The notes below the pieces were generated by a model. It saw only the letters and a list, made by a program, of their open reading frames with translations, had not been told where the DNA came from and searched no databases. This document shows, in pieces, positions 45,373 to 57,700 of a DNA stretch of 64,000 nucleotides. The DNA is from Blastomussa wellsi (taxonomy: Eukaryota; Cnidaria; Anthozoa; Scleractinia; Plerogyridae), in contig OX393568.1 of assembly GCA_947652115.1 (NCBI GenBank), positions 20,901,944 through 20,965,943 of the forward strand, in the 5' to 3' direction. The first letter of the stretch is position 1. Each line of letters starts with the position of its first letter. The translations under genes were made by a program, and so were the position numbers.

Positions 45373-45647
45373 TAGGTGACCATACTTTTAATCATTTGGC
45401 GGATGATGATGCCATCTTAGACTTTTAGTTACTCTTCTACTCCTGTCATCTGTTGTGTCACTGATATTGAATGCTTAGGGGAATATAACGAAACTGCAAA
45501 GCTATTGTTATGATCATAAGAAACGTCTAGACATCTTGTCTTAAATTTCTTTCGCAAATTTCCGTTTTTATTGTATTCACGAAAAGCTAAGAGCCATTCT
45601 TTCCTAACCACCGAAAATTATATATGCCTTCAAATATCGAAACAGAA

Positions 45648-45789
45648 TTAAAATTTTATGCTTATGGTTTTCATTTCGGTGTAGAAGTCGAGGGAGTAAA
45701 TGCCTCCTGTTCGTCCCAGTCCACTCTGCTTCCAGCCCTCGCAGGGCATGCTGGGTTCGTTTGGTAGCCAGCTGTTTATCCACACTGAA
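45648..45789 (-). CDS. ALDH-like exon 11 (stop)
   Basis: Encodes SVWINSWLPNEPSMPCEGWK, QSGLGRTGGIYSLDFYTEMK and TISIKF before TAA at 45648-45650. Confidence 0.92.
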
Positions 45790-48700
45790 CTAAAAAGAAA
45801 AGTAAAATCAGTAGGTAACGTACAGAGGGCTTTTCAAATAAATCCACTGGTTTAGGAATAGTGTTTAGGAAGCGCGTGCATGCATTGCATTAAGTTTTCA
45901 GCTCAATAATCTAATGTTCCCGATAACCTAATCCACAATTTTTCCTTATGATATATATAATAAAAAGCTATACTTGGCAATATTGAAATATAACTAATTA
46001 TAAACTATACTGTTGCAACATCTTGTTGCCGTGACTGCGTGAGCGCACGATGCACTAAGAGTCGAACTTACCCAACATTCAGTTGGTCTGCAATGCTATG
46101 CGCTAAACTAACGTTCTTGCACCAAATTGAGGCAGATAGTCCATACATCGTTCCATTGGCTCCTTCTATAGCGTCAGTTGCAGTGTGAAATGGTATTATT
46201 CTTACCTATTGAAGAGAATTAAACTAGGGCTTTACAAAAATCGTAATAAAAGGAGATAATCAACAGACGTTTAAATTGGCTCGAATGCTTAAACATATAA
46301 AACTAAGAAGAAGAGGCACAGCATTGCGTTTCGAGATCAGGAAAGTCTGTTCTTTCGCAATCAAAATATCAACATTGAAACCCACTTAAGGTATAGATTT
46401 CATTGTGTTCTTCGTGGTAGCTGCTTACAAAAATACTTTTAAGTAAATTGACTTCCCACCTCGGCATCAGTGAAACTACACTGAGGCCAGTGTAAATCTT
46501 CGCTTTTTCTTTGTTTTTGGCCACTTTTACTGAAGCAGTTTTATTCACATTTTTAGCGCAAAAGCATACTTTCGAGTGAAATTTAAAGTAGCTAGCTAAG
46601 AAAACGTTTTTATGGGATATAGAACTTTGCAGTATGCACCAAATCGGGGATTTTAGTTGCTTTTGTGAGCTCTGATTTGGGCCAGGTTTTGCGAAAGTCA
46701 GCTATCACAAACCCAGTATTAGCTTTCACTAGTTCTTTTGATAAAAGTGCTTTTTTTGCTTATGCTTGGCGGAATTTGAAATAATTTATCATCAAAACTA
46801 GAGGAAAGAAAATGCAAACAGAAAACTTCACTGAAGACGTAATTAGCCGGTCCAACGGTTTCGAGTTGAATCAAAGTTGACTCCGATCCCTTGATAAAAT
46901 AATAACTGATGTATATATACCACAGGTCCCTGTACTTCCAATGTGTTAATGGTGTGAATAGTGGAACTTTGGAAACCTAAAAAAAGTTGATATCAATGAT
47001 ATGCAAAATTAGTACGGCCGATCAAACTAAAAGCAAAGGGGTTCATGTAAACATACTAGAAATGTATTTGCAAATTAAACCTCTTTTAGAGGAAATTATA
47101 ATTGAAAATGTGAAAATGATATTTGGATATCACTTTGAAATAAAACAGCACAAAAAAGAAGGTAAAGGTTAAGTCCACGTTCGACTAGATCGACATCTAA
47201 GCATATCACAGAGGAAACGTTTCAACTCAAGCATGGTGATGGCTAAATGGGAGGACCGATAGGAACCTAACCATGAACAGATTGAGTTGTCTTACGCGAA
47301 GCGTGGAATAGTTGGAGCCTCGGTATGAAAGAGCTGAGGTTACAACGATTCCACGCTTCGTGTAAGACAACTCAATCTGTTCATGGTTAGAAACGTCCCT
47401 CTTGGCCACCCCTTTTAGCCATCACCACTCAGCGTTGGATGTGATGGTGATCCATTGCAAGGTTATCCTCCTCAGCCATTACGTCACCAGGGTGAAGATA
47501 CGTAGACACTTTAAAGTTTGAGTGTTTTACTCAATATCACACCTCGGCAAAGGCTCCAACTCGGACTCGCCCACTCGGCGCTCGACCCCCAGCAGTCATC
47601 TATTAGGGTCATGATGCCAAACGCCTCTACGATTAATCTGTATGCGTAGTTTTTCGTAATAAGTTGTAGCTTTTATATTAAATTATTATTGCCTGATGTA
47701 TTTGACCGTGTTTAAATAAAGATGATGATGACGATGATGATGACTACGATACAGTGGCGGGTCCAGAATGATGGATGGGGGGGGGGGGGGGGGGGACGGG
47801 GGGCAGCGACTAAATACAGGAATCGATCCGAGCTTCTAATGATTGTACTTGGAACGAGTATGGTTAGCTAAATTAGACTAAAAAAATCACCCAGGTTAGC
47901 CTACTATAGCACTGCGGTTAGCCTACTAAGCAATCAAGTTAGCCTACTGGGCACTGCGGTTAGCCTACTAAGCAATCAAGTTAGCCTACTGAGCACTGCG
48001 GTTAGCCTACTATAGCACTCCTGTTAGCCTACTAAGCACTGGGGTTAGCCTGTTTACGCTTAGCTCTCAAGAATAGGAAGGGAAACACGATCCGCCTTTT
48101 TTTTTCTCTTTATTAGACAAAAAAAAAAATCAAAGTTTAAAAAAAATCTCGGATCGATTCCTGTATTTAGTCACACGTGTCGGGGAGTCCGGACCTCCTC
48201 CTTCCCTAAACTATTTTTTTTTTTATTTTTACTTCTTGTATGACGCTGAAATTCCCGCATCGACAGGATCTCTTAGCTTATTATCATTAAAAGTTGCTAC
48301 ACCCCCCGTAAACAAGTCCTGAATCCGACCCTGGGATACATCCAAATTGGTCCTGATCAAAGTGCATCACGCCGGGCCCCAGTTTCAAAGAGTAATATAC
48401 TTTATTTTGAACTGTGAAAATACTGAAAATTGAAAACTGTATTCTAAATAAACTTATAATATTACAGTGATACAGACCTCCAAGTACCGCAGGTTCCAAA
48501 AAGTAGCCTTTGTCCAACTTGCTGTCAAGTTTCGGAATTTTTCCACCACACAAAATCTCCGCTCCATCGTTAACGGCTCCTTGAATAAAACCTAACATCT
48601 TTTGCCTGTGCTCCTTACTTATCAAAGGGCCAACCTGATGTCAACAAAGAACCAAAGAAACTTTTGTTATCGCTTTCAAAATGCAAAGTACACGCGTATG

Positions 48701-51700
48701 TATCGATGTGGAATTCACCTTTGAATCTGCGGCAGGCTGCTCAGTATTTCAATTAGACTTGTACAATTTTAATGGCTCAATGCAAAATAAATTCAAATTG
48801 GATGACATTCGCACTTTCTATTAATGGTCCCTTAAAAACCGCTGACCTCACTTCAGGTGCAGATATTGAAAGTTAATCCATCAAAATAGAATGCACCATT
48901 CCACAGCACCTTCTTTCTTGTTGTGTATACGGCCATAAACAAATAAGTTAGCAATTAATGAATTTTGCTGGAATGTTAACAACTTTTGTGTTTTCCCGTT
49001 ATAAAGTAATAGCCCACGTTCGATACTATTGATACCAAAATTCTGACTTACTTCAAGGTTTTCAGGAATAAAATACTAATTTTTAAATATTCCTTTGTCA
49101 GACAATTTACAAGAGACTTGATAAAAAAGAAAACGAAAGCAAATATAAACGTTTAACCAGAAAGCCTCCGTGCCATGTTTGAATTTTGATATATCGAACG
49201 TAGCCTACAGCACAGTTTCAAAATCAGGTGTTCTTTTTATTTTATCACGTCCAATTGTATCGCGGGCCCATATGGGAAGGACGATTCTTTCCTTATAGGT
49301 AGTTTTCTAGCTTTATAATCTGGTTACTCCACGGAAATATTGTCGGCAATTCCCTGAGATGCTTTTTCTTTCCTCCTTTAAATTCGTGTATGAGACGATT
49401 GCAGTTTCAATGTTTTGTTGCGGATTAATCTTATTTATCCCTTCTTTAGGAATGCGATAAAACGATAGGTTCGAAATTTTCCTGGAATAGTTATTGCGCA
49501 ACGGAACACAGCAGTTATAATGAGAAGGCATACCTGCTACGCAAGGTAAAATTCATTCATCACGAAAGCCTCAATTTTGAATTGTGACCTTCCAATGCGA
49601 GCTATTGCAATGCCCAGTTTAACTGAATATATGTTTATTTCACCTGTATGCTTGTGTCGTTTGGACTTCCAATTTTCAATCTCTGTACCACTCTGATGAA
49701 TCTTTCTGTAAAGGTTTGAAGGATAGAAGCTTGGACAAAAATGCGATTGATGGAATGGACGTTTTGACCTTCGTTACGAAGAAAACTATAGGAGCAGAAA
49801 TATCATTTATTAAAATTTGTACATTCAATAGATATTTAAGTTATATATCTATTAGAATTTGCTTAGTAGTTTGGTTTTGGGTCAAGGTGAACAGAAATGC
49901 TTTAGAAAAGCAAGAAAAGTAGACAAAAGGAAACACGCATGTTTTCAGCGTATGTTCCGCTATACAGTCCTGTAGTCCTGTCCAACTTTCTCTCTTGCTT
50001 TCCACGAATCTATTAAACCACTACCAATAAATAACTGCCTCCGACACTCATTTTTAAGCTTTGAAAGAATACTCGTTTTCATTGCCTTTTCTCTTTTTCT
50101 TTTACTAAGTATAAGAAATGAAACCTGCGTAGAAGTGCGTTGGTTCAGTATGACACCCAATGCTGAGTAGAAACGTTTCCTGTGATATGCGCATGCTTAG
50201 ACGTCGTCCAGTCGAACGGATGAGAATGATCACTCCTCAGTGTTTACGAATTACTTTGGAGGGTTTCTACTACATGTTAAGTTGCTATGGATGATAGCTT
50301 ATTGTAGCCATTCATTGTGACCTTGACATAATGGGCCACTTTCGAAATGAAACCAAACAAATTAAACACGATATATACATTCTCGTCCCCAGAGGCCGCG
50401 ATCCTTTTGGTCAACACCAAGGAATCGAGACCTCTGGCCACCCCCAGCTTGTGAGCATGCGCAGAGTACTCGTTCTGTAGTTTTCAGCCAATCAGGATTG
50501 TCAGATTCGACAATGAGTCCGTGATTCGAGGATTTCCGGTTTTGGAGACGGCCAGAGGTCTCAATTCCTTGGTGCTGACCAAAAGGATCGCGGCCTCTGG
50601 GGACGAGAATACGATATATAGAGATCAAAATGGCATGTACTAAAACAAGAAACACCGGAAGACGCTGAAACACGGAACACCGGAACACCGGAACACCCCG
50701 GTACACTAGAATTTTATTTTTTGTCACATAGCGTAGAATGACTATTGTTCTTGTGACATTCACTTACAGTTCAAGAAGACGCATAGGTCTGTCATAACGC
50801 TTATTACTATTCATGAAAGCCCAGAAAGAAGCTCTTTCATTGGTTGCTATGAACGCGCGGCAATACTCATTAACTTGAACGTAGCGGCAAACTGAACAAT
50901 AGCTTTAGTGCGCTATTGTTACTCCCTTTGTTTCAATGACCACAACCCGCTTTTGTTTCTCCCTTCGTTTGAATAAACTTGGCGTTGTTTGTTTCGCGAA
51001 AGTTGGACACCGATGTATAATTATAAGTTTCGCTTTGGTTTTGTTTCGTCAAAAGAACGTTGTGTTTTCGTGAAAATCGAACTTGAAACGCAAGCCCCGG
51101 AAACAAAGCGAATTTTATTGTTGCCGCGCGAGCAGGATGATTGTGCCGTGAAAAAAAAAAAAAATCATTCGCTGTATAGTGCAGTTTGCGCAAAAATATT
51201 ACACAGCCGAAATGTTGTTAGCTCTGAATATATTTCGTAGTGAATCAACCCTGCAATAGTCCTTGGACTTCACGTGTTTTTATTGAACGGTGGTTGCCGT
51301 GTGAAAGAACGCTTGATTACTGAAATCAGTAGCGGCCCGGACGAAGCGATCAATTTCCTCTCGCTTTGATGCCGATCAATTAATCCTATTGAATTGGTCG
51401 ACAATCAGCGAGCCCAAGCGAACTCTAATCATTCATAATGGAGCTCACAATAAAGTTTTGCCTCTTCCTCCACATTCACCGTATCCGCTAACGCATCGTT
51501 GGGAGTTTGCTTAAACTCTTCGGGTTTTATGGCCAGTGTTAACCATGTCTCTGATTTCAATTGTTTTCTCTTATTTCCGTTCTTGATTGTTTGAATTCTC
51601 CGCCAAAATCGCCTGATGCTTTCGCTAAACGCTTTTCCAACCCGCTCTTCAGCAGATGCCGTAAGTTGGTATCCAAGGGGCAAGATGCTTCGTTGGAGTA

Positions 51701-54700
51701 AGCAAAATACTTTGAAGGGCTGACCATAACTTTCTCGTCATTTGAACGCAGCCTCTCCGTTTATTTGAAGATAGAACATCGGGTTGTTTTCTTTCACAAA
51801 TGGAGGCACAATATGAACATGTAACGGATTGATCGGGTTGTCAAAGAGCTCTGAAAAGAGCTCCCGATCGCTGACGTTTTCCATGACTTTTTCCATTGCG
51901 CGATATGATCGGCTGTTTGAATAAACCAGCTGCTTTACTTTACATACTTTTAAAATTCGCGGTAATCTTGAAAATTTTACAACTGAATGGTTTTCATGAA
52001 TAGTCTATTGTTTAGTCTTGGCAACCATTGTTATTCAATCGAAGGCTTAAAACAATAGCTCGCTCGCTCAAGACGCGCCATTTTCGAACGCTAATCCAAC
52101 CAGCAGTTTTCAAACTGAAAAGGATAGTGGTTCCCGTTGACCAATTTGTAAACTTTTTGCATATTCTTGATGAGAAAGGATGAATTTTTCCTAAACCGTG
52201 CGTGGGTTGTCGAAATTCAGTAAAAGTTTTGAGAAATTCGCTTTGGAAAACGGACTCCATACAAAAAATGGTCAATTTTTCCTTATTTTCAAGTGCAAAA
52301 GGATACTCCTTCCACTTGTTCAATCTTCTTTATTTTGGTCTTAAATTGTAGATACAGCATTCCTCTTCAAAATTCCGTGCGTGGGTTTTTAGATTTTATT
52401 TTCTTGAGATCAGGAAAGTAAGTTTTATCAACGTTACTTGGCCAATTATGGCCCTTTCTTCTCTAATTTTGGGCTTTTCAGAGCGCGTATTTGCGCTTCG
52501 GTGATCATGAATATTTAATGAATGTCACAGCATTCTGCCCTATTGGCATTTGACGGTATTTCTGGTGCTCCAGGCTTTTCTGGTCTTTCGGTATTCCTGG
52601 TTTCAGTAAATGCCGATCAAAACAGATATGCACGGGAATTGAACATGCAATGTGTAGTGATTTACCTTCCTTTGATTGCAATAGGTAGAACTTCATCTAG
52701 ATTGACATCGTCGAAGACAATCATCGGGTGACAGTTTGCCAAATTAAACGAAAACCTTTTGGTGTATGGTAGCTGACTCGCTCTCATTATTGCAGAAGCA
52801 GTCTTCTCACTTCCTACCTAAACAACAAAAGCATGACCGTAATCCATTTCTTTAAAGTTGACATGATGGCGAGTGCATGGAATGTGTACTCCGCCTATTT
52901 CTTCACACACGTTAGATTTGTAAATTTTAATAAGGCTTCAAATTATATTTGGTTTAACATGCGGTTACTCGCGATTAAAATTTGTTGACTCCGCAAAGAT
53001 CAATTTATTTCAGAGCAGGGCCGGATCCAGGATTTTGCTCAGGAGGGGGTGCGCCACTAAGGAATAACGTAATCGATAGGTGACGTAAGCAGAATACTAG
53101 TTAAATTAGAAAGTCGCAGGTCATATCAGGGGGGTTGTGCACTCCCTGCACCCTCCCCATAGATCCGCCCCTGCAGAGATCACAGTGCAAACGTCCATAA
53201 TCATGCACCATCAAACATTAACAACGGTAACAAGGGCAGGGTTAATTGTAACGTGCTATCATAACCATAATCTTTACAAAGCGTGAAACAGTCTCGATAT
53301 TTGTCAAATTCTTTCAACTATGACTATATAGCATGCATGGTAAATACTAAAGAGAATTTATATGCTGGTATTAGAGTGAGCTCGTAGAGCATGGCATGCA
53401 GGGAATTCTGTGAACATTATTTACCAATGCCAGAGCTTTCACACTAGGATGCGCCGCCATAGCTTTTCCAACAACATCTCCTTTACCATACACCACATTC
53501 ACGACACCTTTTGGAACCCCTGGAAAGAAATGGAGACCTTTAGATCCTACGACGAGGACGACTACGACTACGTATACGAGTACGAGATTTGACCTGACGT
53601 TTTTTCGCTCGTATTAACAAATTAGCCTCACCAGAAAACCGTTCATTTTCCTTTTTTATCATCAGGAAAGTTAATACGGTCATTTTTATTGAAGGCTTGC
53701 AGTCGTCCTCGTCGCAGAATCTAAAGGTCTCTAATAACGTTTTTTAGCAAATTCGAATAATTCGAATAATTCGAAATTAGAATAATTAACAAAAATAATA
53801 ATTTTTGTTAAAGAATTAAAAATAATTTTTGTTAAAATTTCATTTCCCTAAGCGATTTGCAAATTAATAGAGTTTTTCGCATACGTATATCAGTACATGT
53901 ACGTTAACAAGCTTTATGTTGGATAAAAATTTGTGTATGCAGCAAAATGCATCCGATTTAATTTTTTTCCAAGTTAATGATCAGTTCTCAAGTTTATTAC
54001 ATTGGTTTCTTTCGTTTCATTTACCCGCGTCACTGAATGTCTTGGCTAGTAAATGCACTTCAATAGGAGCCAAACATGAAGGCTTTATAACCACGCAATT
54101 ACCGCTGACCAGTGCTGGGACAGCGTGCCACAAAATAGAATGCAGAGGCGAAGCCCATGATGTAACAATTCCAACAAGACCAAGAGGGTAACGAGACGCA
54201 TAGCTGACTGAGTCTGAAATGCGAGAAAATTACAAAGCCTTTATGAGTACAGTAAAACTACTTAACGTGCAAAATGTTTGTATGGAGTTTTTGTTTCGAT
54301 TCCTGGCTTTCAGCTAAAAGATAGCAACTGACCTTGAGTCAAAACAATTTCCAAAATAATTCCGACTTTTGTACCGTGGCACAAGCAAGGGAGGGTCGAT
54401 CGAGCCCCCTCCTCCTTAAGTTTTTGCTGTGGATACGGTCCGTTACCTTGAACAGAAAGCCCTAAGCTTGCTTCAAAATGTGACGCAATTTTTGTCGACT
54501 ATGACGTCATATAAAGTCACTTGAATCGCCATCTTGCATTTCACAATTTTCTTAGAGTTAGAAAATAATGGAAAGTAATACAGAATCAAGCCAGAACGTT
54601 AATTAAATGTAAATAAACACGAAATTTCCAATTTTGCTGAAGAGAACTGGAAGAAAAGAAATAATTGCCTAAAAATGTCGATATTTGGACAAACCTACAT

Positions 54701-57700
54701 GTCATTATGCGGTTGCCAGGGCAATTAATATGAAAAATCAAGGACACTCAGTTTAATAACAAAACAAAATTTCTGCAACTGATTAATAAACAGCTACTGT
54801 AAGTTTCAGCATCATTAAATAAATCCCCCTTTCGAAACTGCGAAAAATGGACTCCGAAGGGGGTTAGGGTTGGCACCCAACCTCCCTCATTCCCCTTTCT
54901 ACGTCCGAGAGTAACTATTGAATAGATATTAATCTTGCCTTTAATTCGCGTTGCTGACTCCGTTGTAGCTACTGCCTGTGAAATGAAATGCTTTATATTG
55001 TACACCTCTCTCGTGATGTCGTTGTCTTCTTTACTAACACCGTGTATTGCTCGTCCTTGGTCCATGATCTCTGCACGAATGAATCCCTCAGATCTTTTTG
55101 CTAACAATTCAGCTATGTGATTCAAAACTTCCGCTCTCTCTGTCTGTCGTTAAGAAAGAGAAGAAAGATTTTTTTAGGAAATAACAAAGAAGGGATAGCA
55201 GCGTATCTGGTTTTGTCATTCAAGTTATCGTAGGACCTCACTGAAACCCTGTTACCTTTGAGGATTAAATCTTCCTTCCAGCCTGGATAACATCCTCACC
55301 AGTACTCCCTGACGCTCGCTTGAAGCCAACTGCTTTCTCAAACCAAATATGCTTGAACGACCTCAAACCTCCTCGTTGAAATGTGCACATCATCTCCATC
55401 ACCATCGCCGTAGTCGTCATTATCGTCATCGTCATCGCCATCACCACTATTACCACCACCATCACCATCATCATCATCATTAACATCATCATCAACGTCG
55501 TCATAATAACTCAGTTTTTACAATATACTTACTATCACCGATCACTCTCTGACATTAGCATTTCTCCGTCATAACGTGTTGTTAAAATGCAATTTCTTTA
55601 TATAGTTTTTACCTTAGACACTTTTGACCACAGTTTGAATGCAGAGCTTGCAGCCTCAACGGCCTTTTCTAAATCCCTCGCACTTGATAGCGGATATTTA
55701 CATAATGCTTCTCCCGTGCTTGGATTCAAAGTGTCACCAAACTTTCCATCTTCGGGTGGAAGGAATTCGCCGTTGATAAAATTATAGATTTGTTCAGAAA
55801 TCTCACCGCGTCTGCAAAAAATGAGAAAAGCAAGGAACAAATCTAAATAGATGTCGTTGCAGAGTTCTCTTTGTCAAGGGGCCCCAGCAAAATTATTGTC
55901 CATGGCAAATTGAAAACTATCCCGATATCGAAAGAAAGTGATTATCTTGCCCGCTCGGGTAGCATCTGCAGATCTTGGCCGACAATATCAAATATAACAC
56001 GTCGCCTGGGAACGAGCCAGTACTGTGACAGCACAGTACCTCGAACAATTGAAATTTACGTTAGTAAAGAAACATCCAGCTAGACAAACAACCTTATTGC
56101 TCTTGAAGAAGGTATTTTGTCATGCACAAAGCACATCAATTCTTCCAGCAAGCTTTCTTCTCTGTTTCTAGCTCTCCTGCTTCTCACTATGATAGTCACC
56201 TCAAGATACAGTATACTTCGATACATAAAATCATGTTTTTATTAGCCTGTTTCCTGAAATATTTCTGCATGTCATGATAAATTTATTGTTCATTCAAACA
56301 ACTCTTCTAATAAAAGTTCAAACCAATAAAGCGATCGTAAAAATTCAGGCATCGTTGTCTGGGCGACAAGACGGTCTCGAAACAATCAGCTGCTACAAGC
56401 AGCAATTAAATGATTGTTCTAAAACAGAAACGTTTTGCTTACCTGTGACCTCTTCTTGGGTTAAATTGAATATTTAATAATATTTATGCGACTTCGATTT
56501 GAACGGTGGGTCATTTAGCGTTTGAAAAACGAAAAACAAGGGAACCTTGCATTAAATCAGTCATATCGAATGTAATGTTCGTCCAGTCTTTTCGCCAAAC
56601 TTATTTTAGAAACATATAATTAAAAACATCTCTCGGAAACACTGTATCGATATGCGTTAAAACTGAAACGTGAAGCGTGAAACGCGCAACGAGAGAAAGA
56701 GGCAGTTGTTTATATGTAAAATGCCTTCCCACACAAACTGATAAAGTTCAGCTACATATACTATAAATATTTATTACAGAATCAATTACGACTTACGCTT
56801 TTGAATTAATTACGTCAACTTTACTTGGAAACATGGTTTTGTGTTTATAACCTAACATAATATCATATAATTCATCCCAAAGCTGCAATTTTATGGAGAG
56901 CCGCAGTGCAGAGAGGCGAGCTAGGCAACACGAGCCAGTAGTTTAAAGGTCTTCGACTAGTAAAACTGGCAGCAGTCAGGATTAATATTTTGGGTAGCAA
57001 AATCAACCTTTTGTTTATAGGACTCCACAAAATGGAAAGACCTTTGAAAACGGATATTAAGGACATTCGAGATGTAACTTCATTACCAGGACATCATTAA
57101 TTCTTCAATTATTTTACGGCAGAGCATGATCTATTAGAACGAAGTACATTCTCTGCAGTGGAATCTAGAATTAACCATCAGCGACTCATATCAAAAGTCT
57201 TCTCTCTTGCATTTGCTTCGCTCAACTTTACCACCGATCTCTATAACTCCACGATTTTTGCGAGCCCGTTTTCGTCTCAGATGGAGATTGGCCGCTCAAA
57301 TCGGTTTGCCACGGTTCGAGCAAATTGCCTGGTATTTAAAAATAAGTCTTAACGAAAACTGATTGAGAAAATCGTCGGTTCATCAGGCGTTATCAAAATA
57401 CTGACTATGCAAAGGAAATCTAACCCACCGTATGTGTATCAAACCACAGCGAGTTATTTTTCACTAAAAATGAAGATTAATTCGTCCTTCCTGCTGGTAC
57501 TCATTTCCGTATCCGGGAAAGTTTCGTTAATTAGTAGAAGCTACTTATTGAAAAAAGGCCACGAAAATCAACACAGGGGAATCTCTCAATAATCAGTTAT
57601 TCTTAGCTTAAGAATTAGTTTGGTTGTAGTCCAGCTCCCTGCTCTAACAAGCGTTCTTGCAAATATTAATATCCTTTCGATCGAATTCATAGACTAAAGC

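Larger units (their letters stand above)
35866..45647. other. 9.8 kb intergenic region without a recognised gene
   Basis: Between the GABA-B-like start and the ALDH-like stop codon no exon with family similarity was found. Open frames such as 38621-38968 and 39775-40080 fall within inverted-repeat arms or microsatellites. Five inverted repeats and one 54 bp duplication are listed separately. It should include the promoter of the GABA-B-like gene, not identifiable by eye. Confidence 0.6.

Noticed and set aside
47894..48051. CRISPR-like array
   Set aside because: Units are contiguous 21-22 bp minisatellite repeats without unique spacers, in an animal genome.
53916..54191. Plus-strand frame over ALDH-like exon 4
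   Set aside because: Antisense shadow of the exon; the minus strand carries the conserved ALDH sequence.
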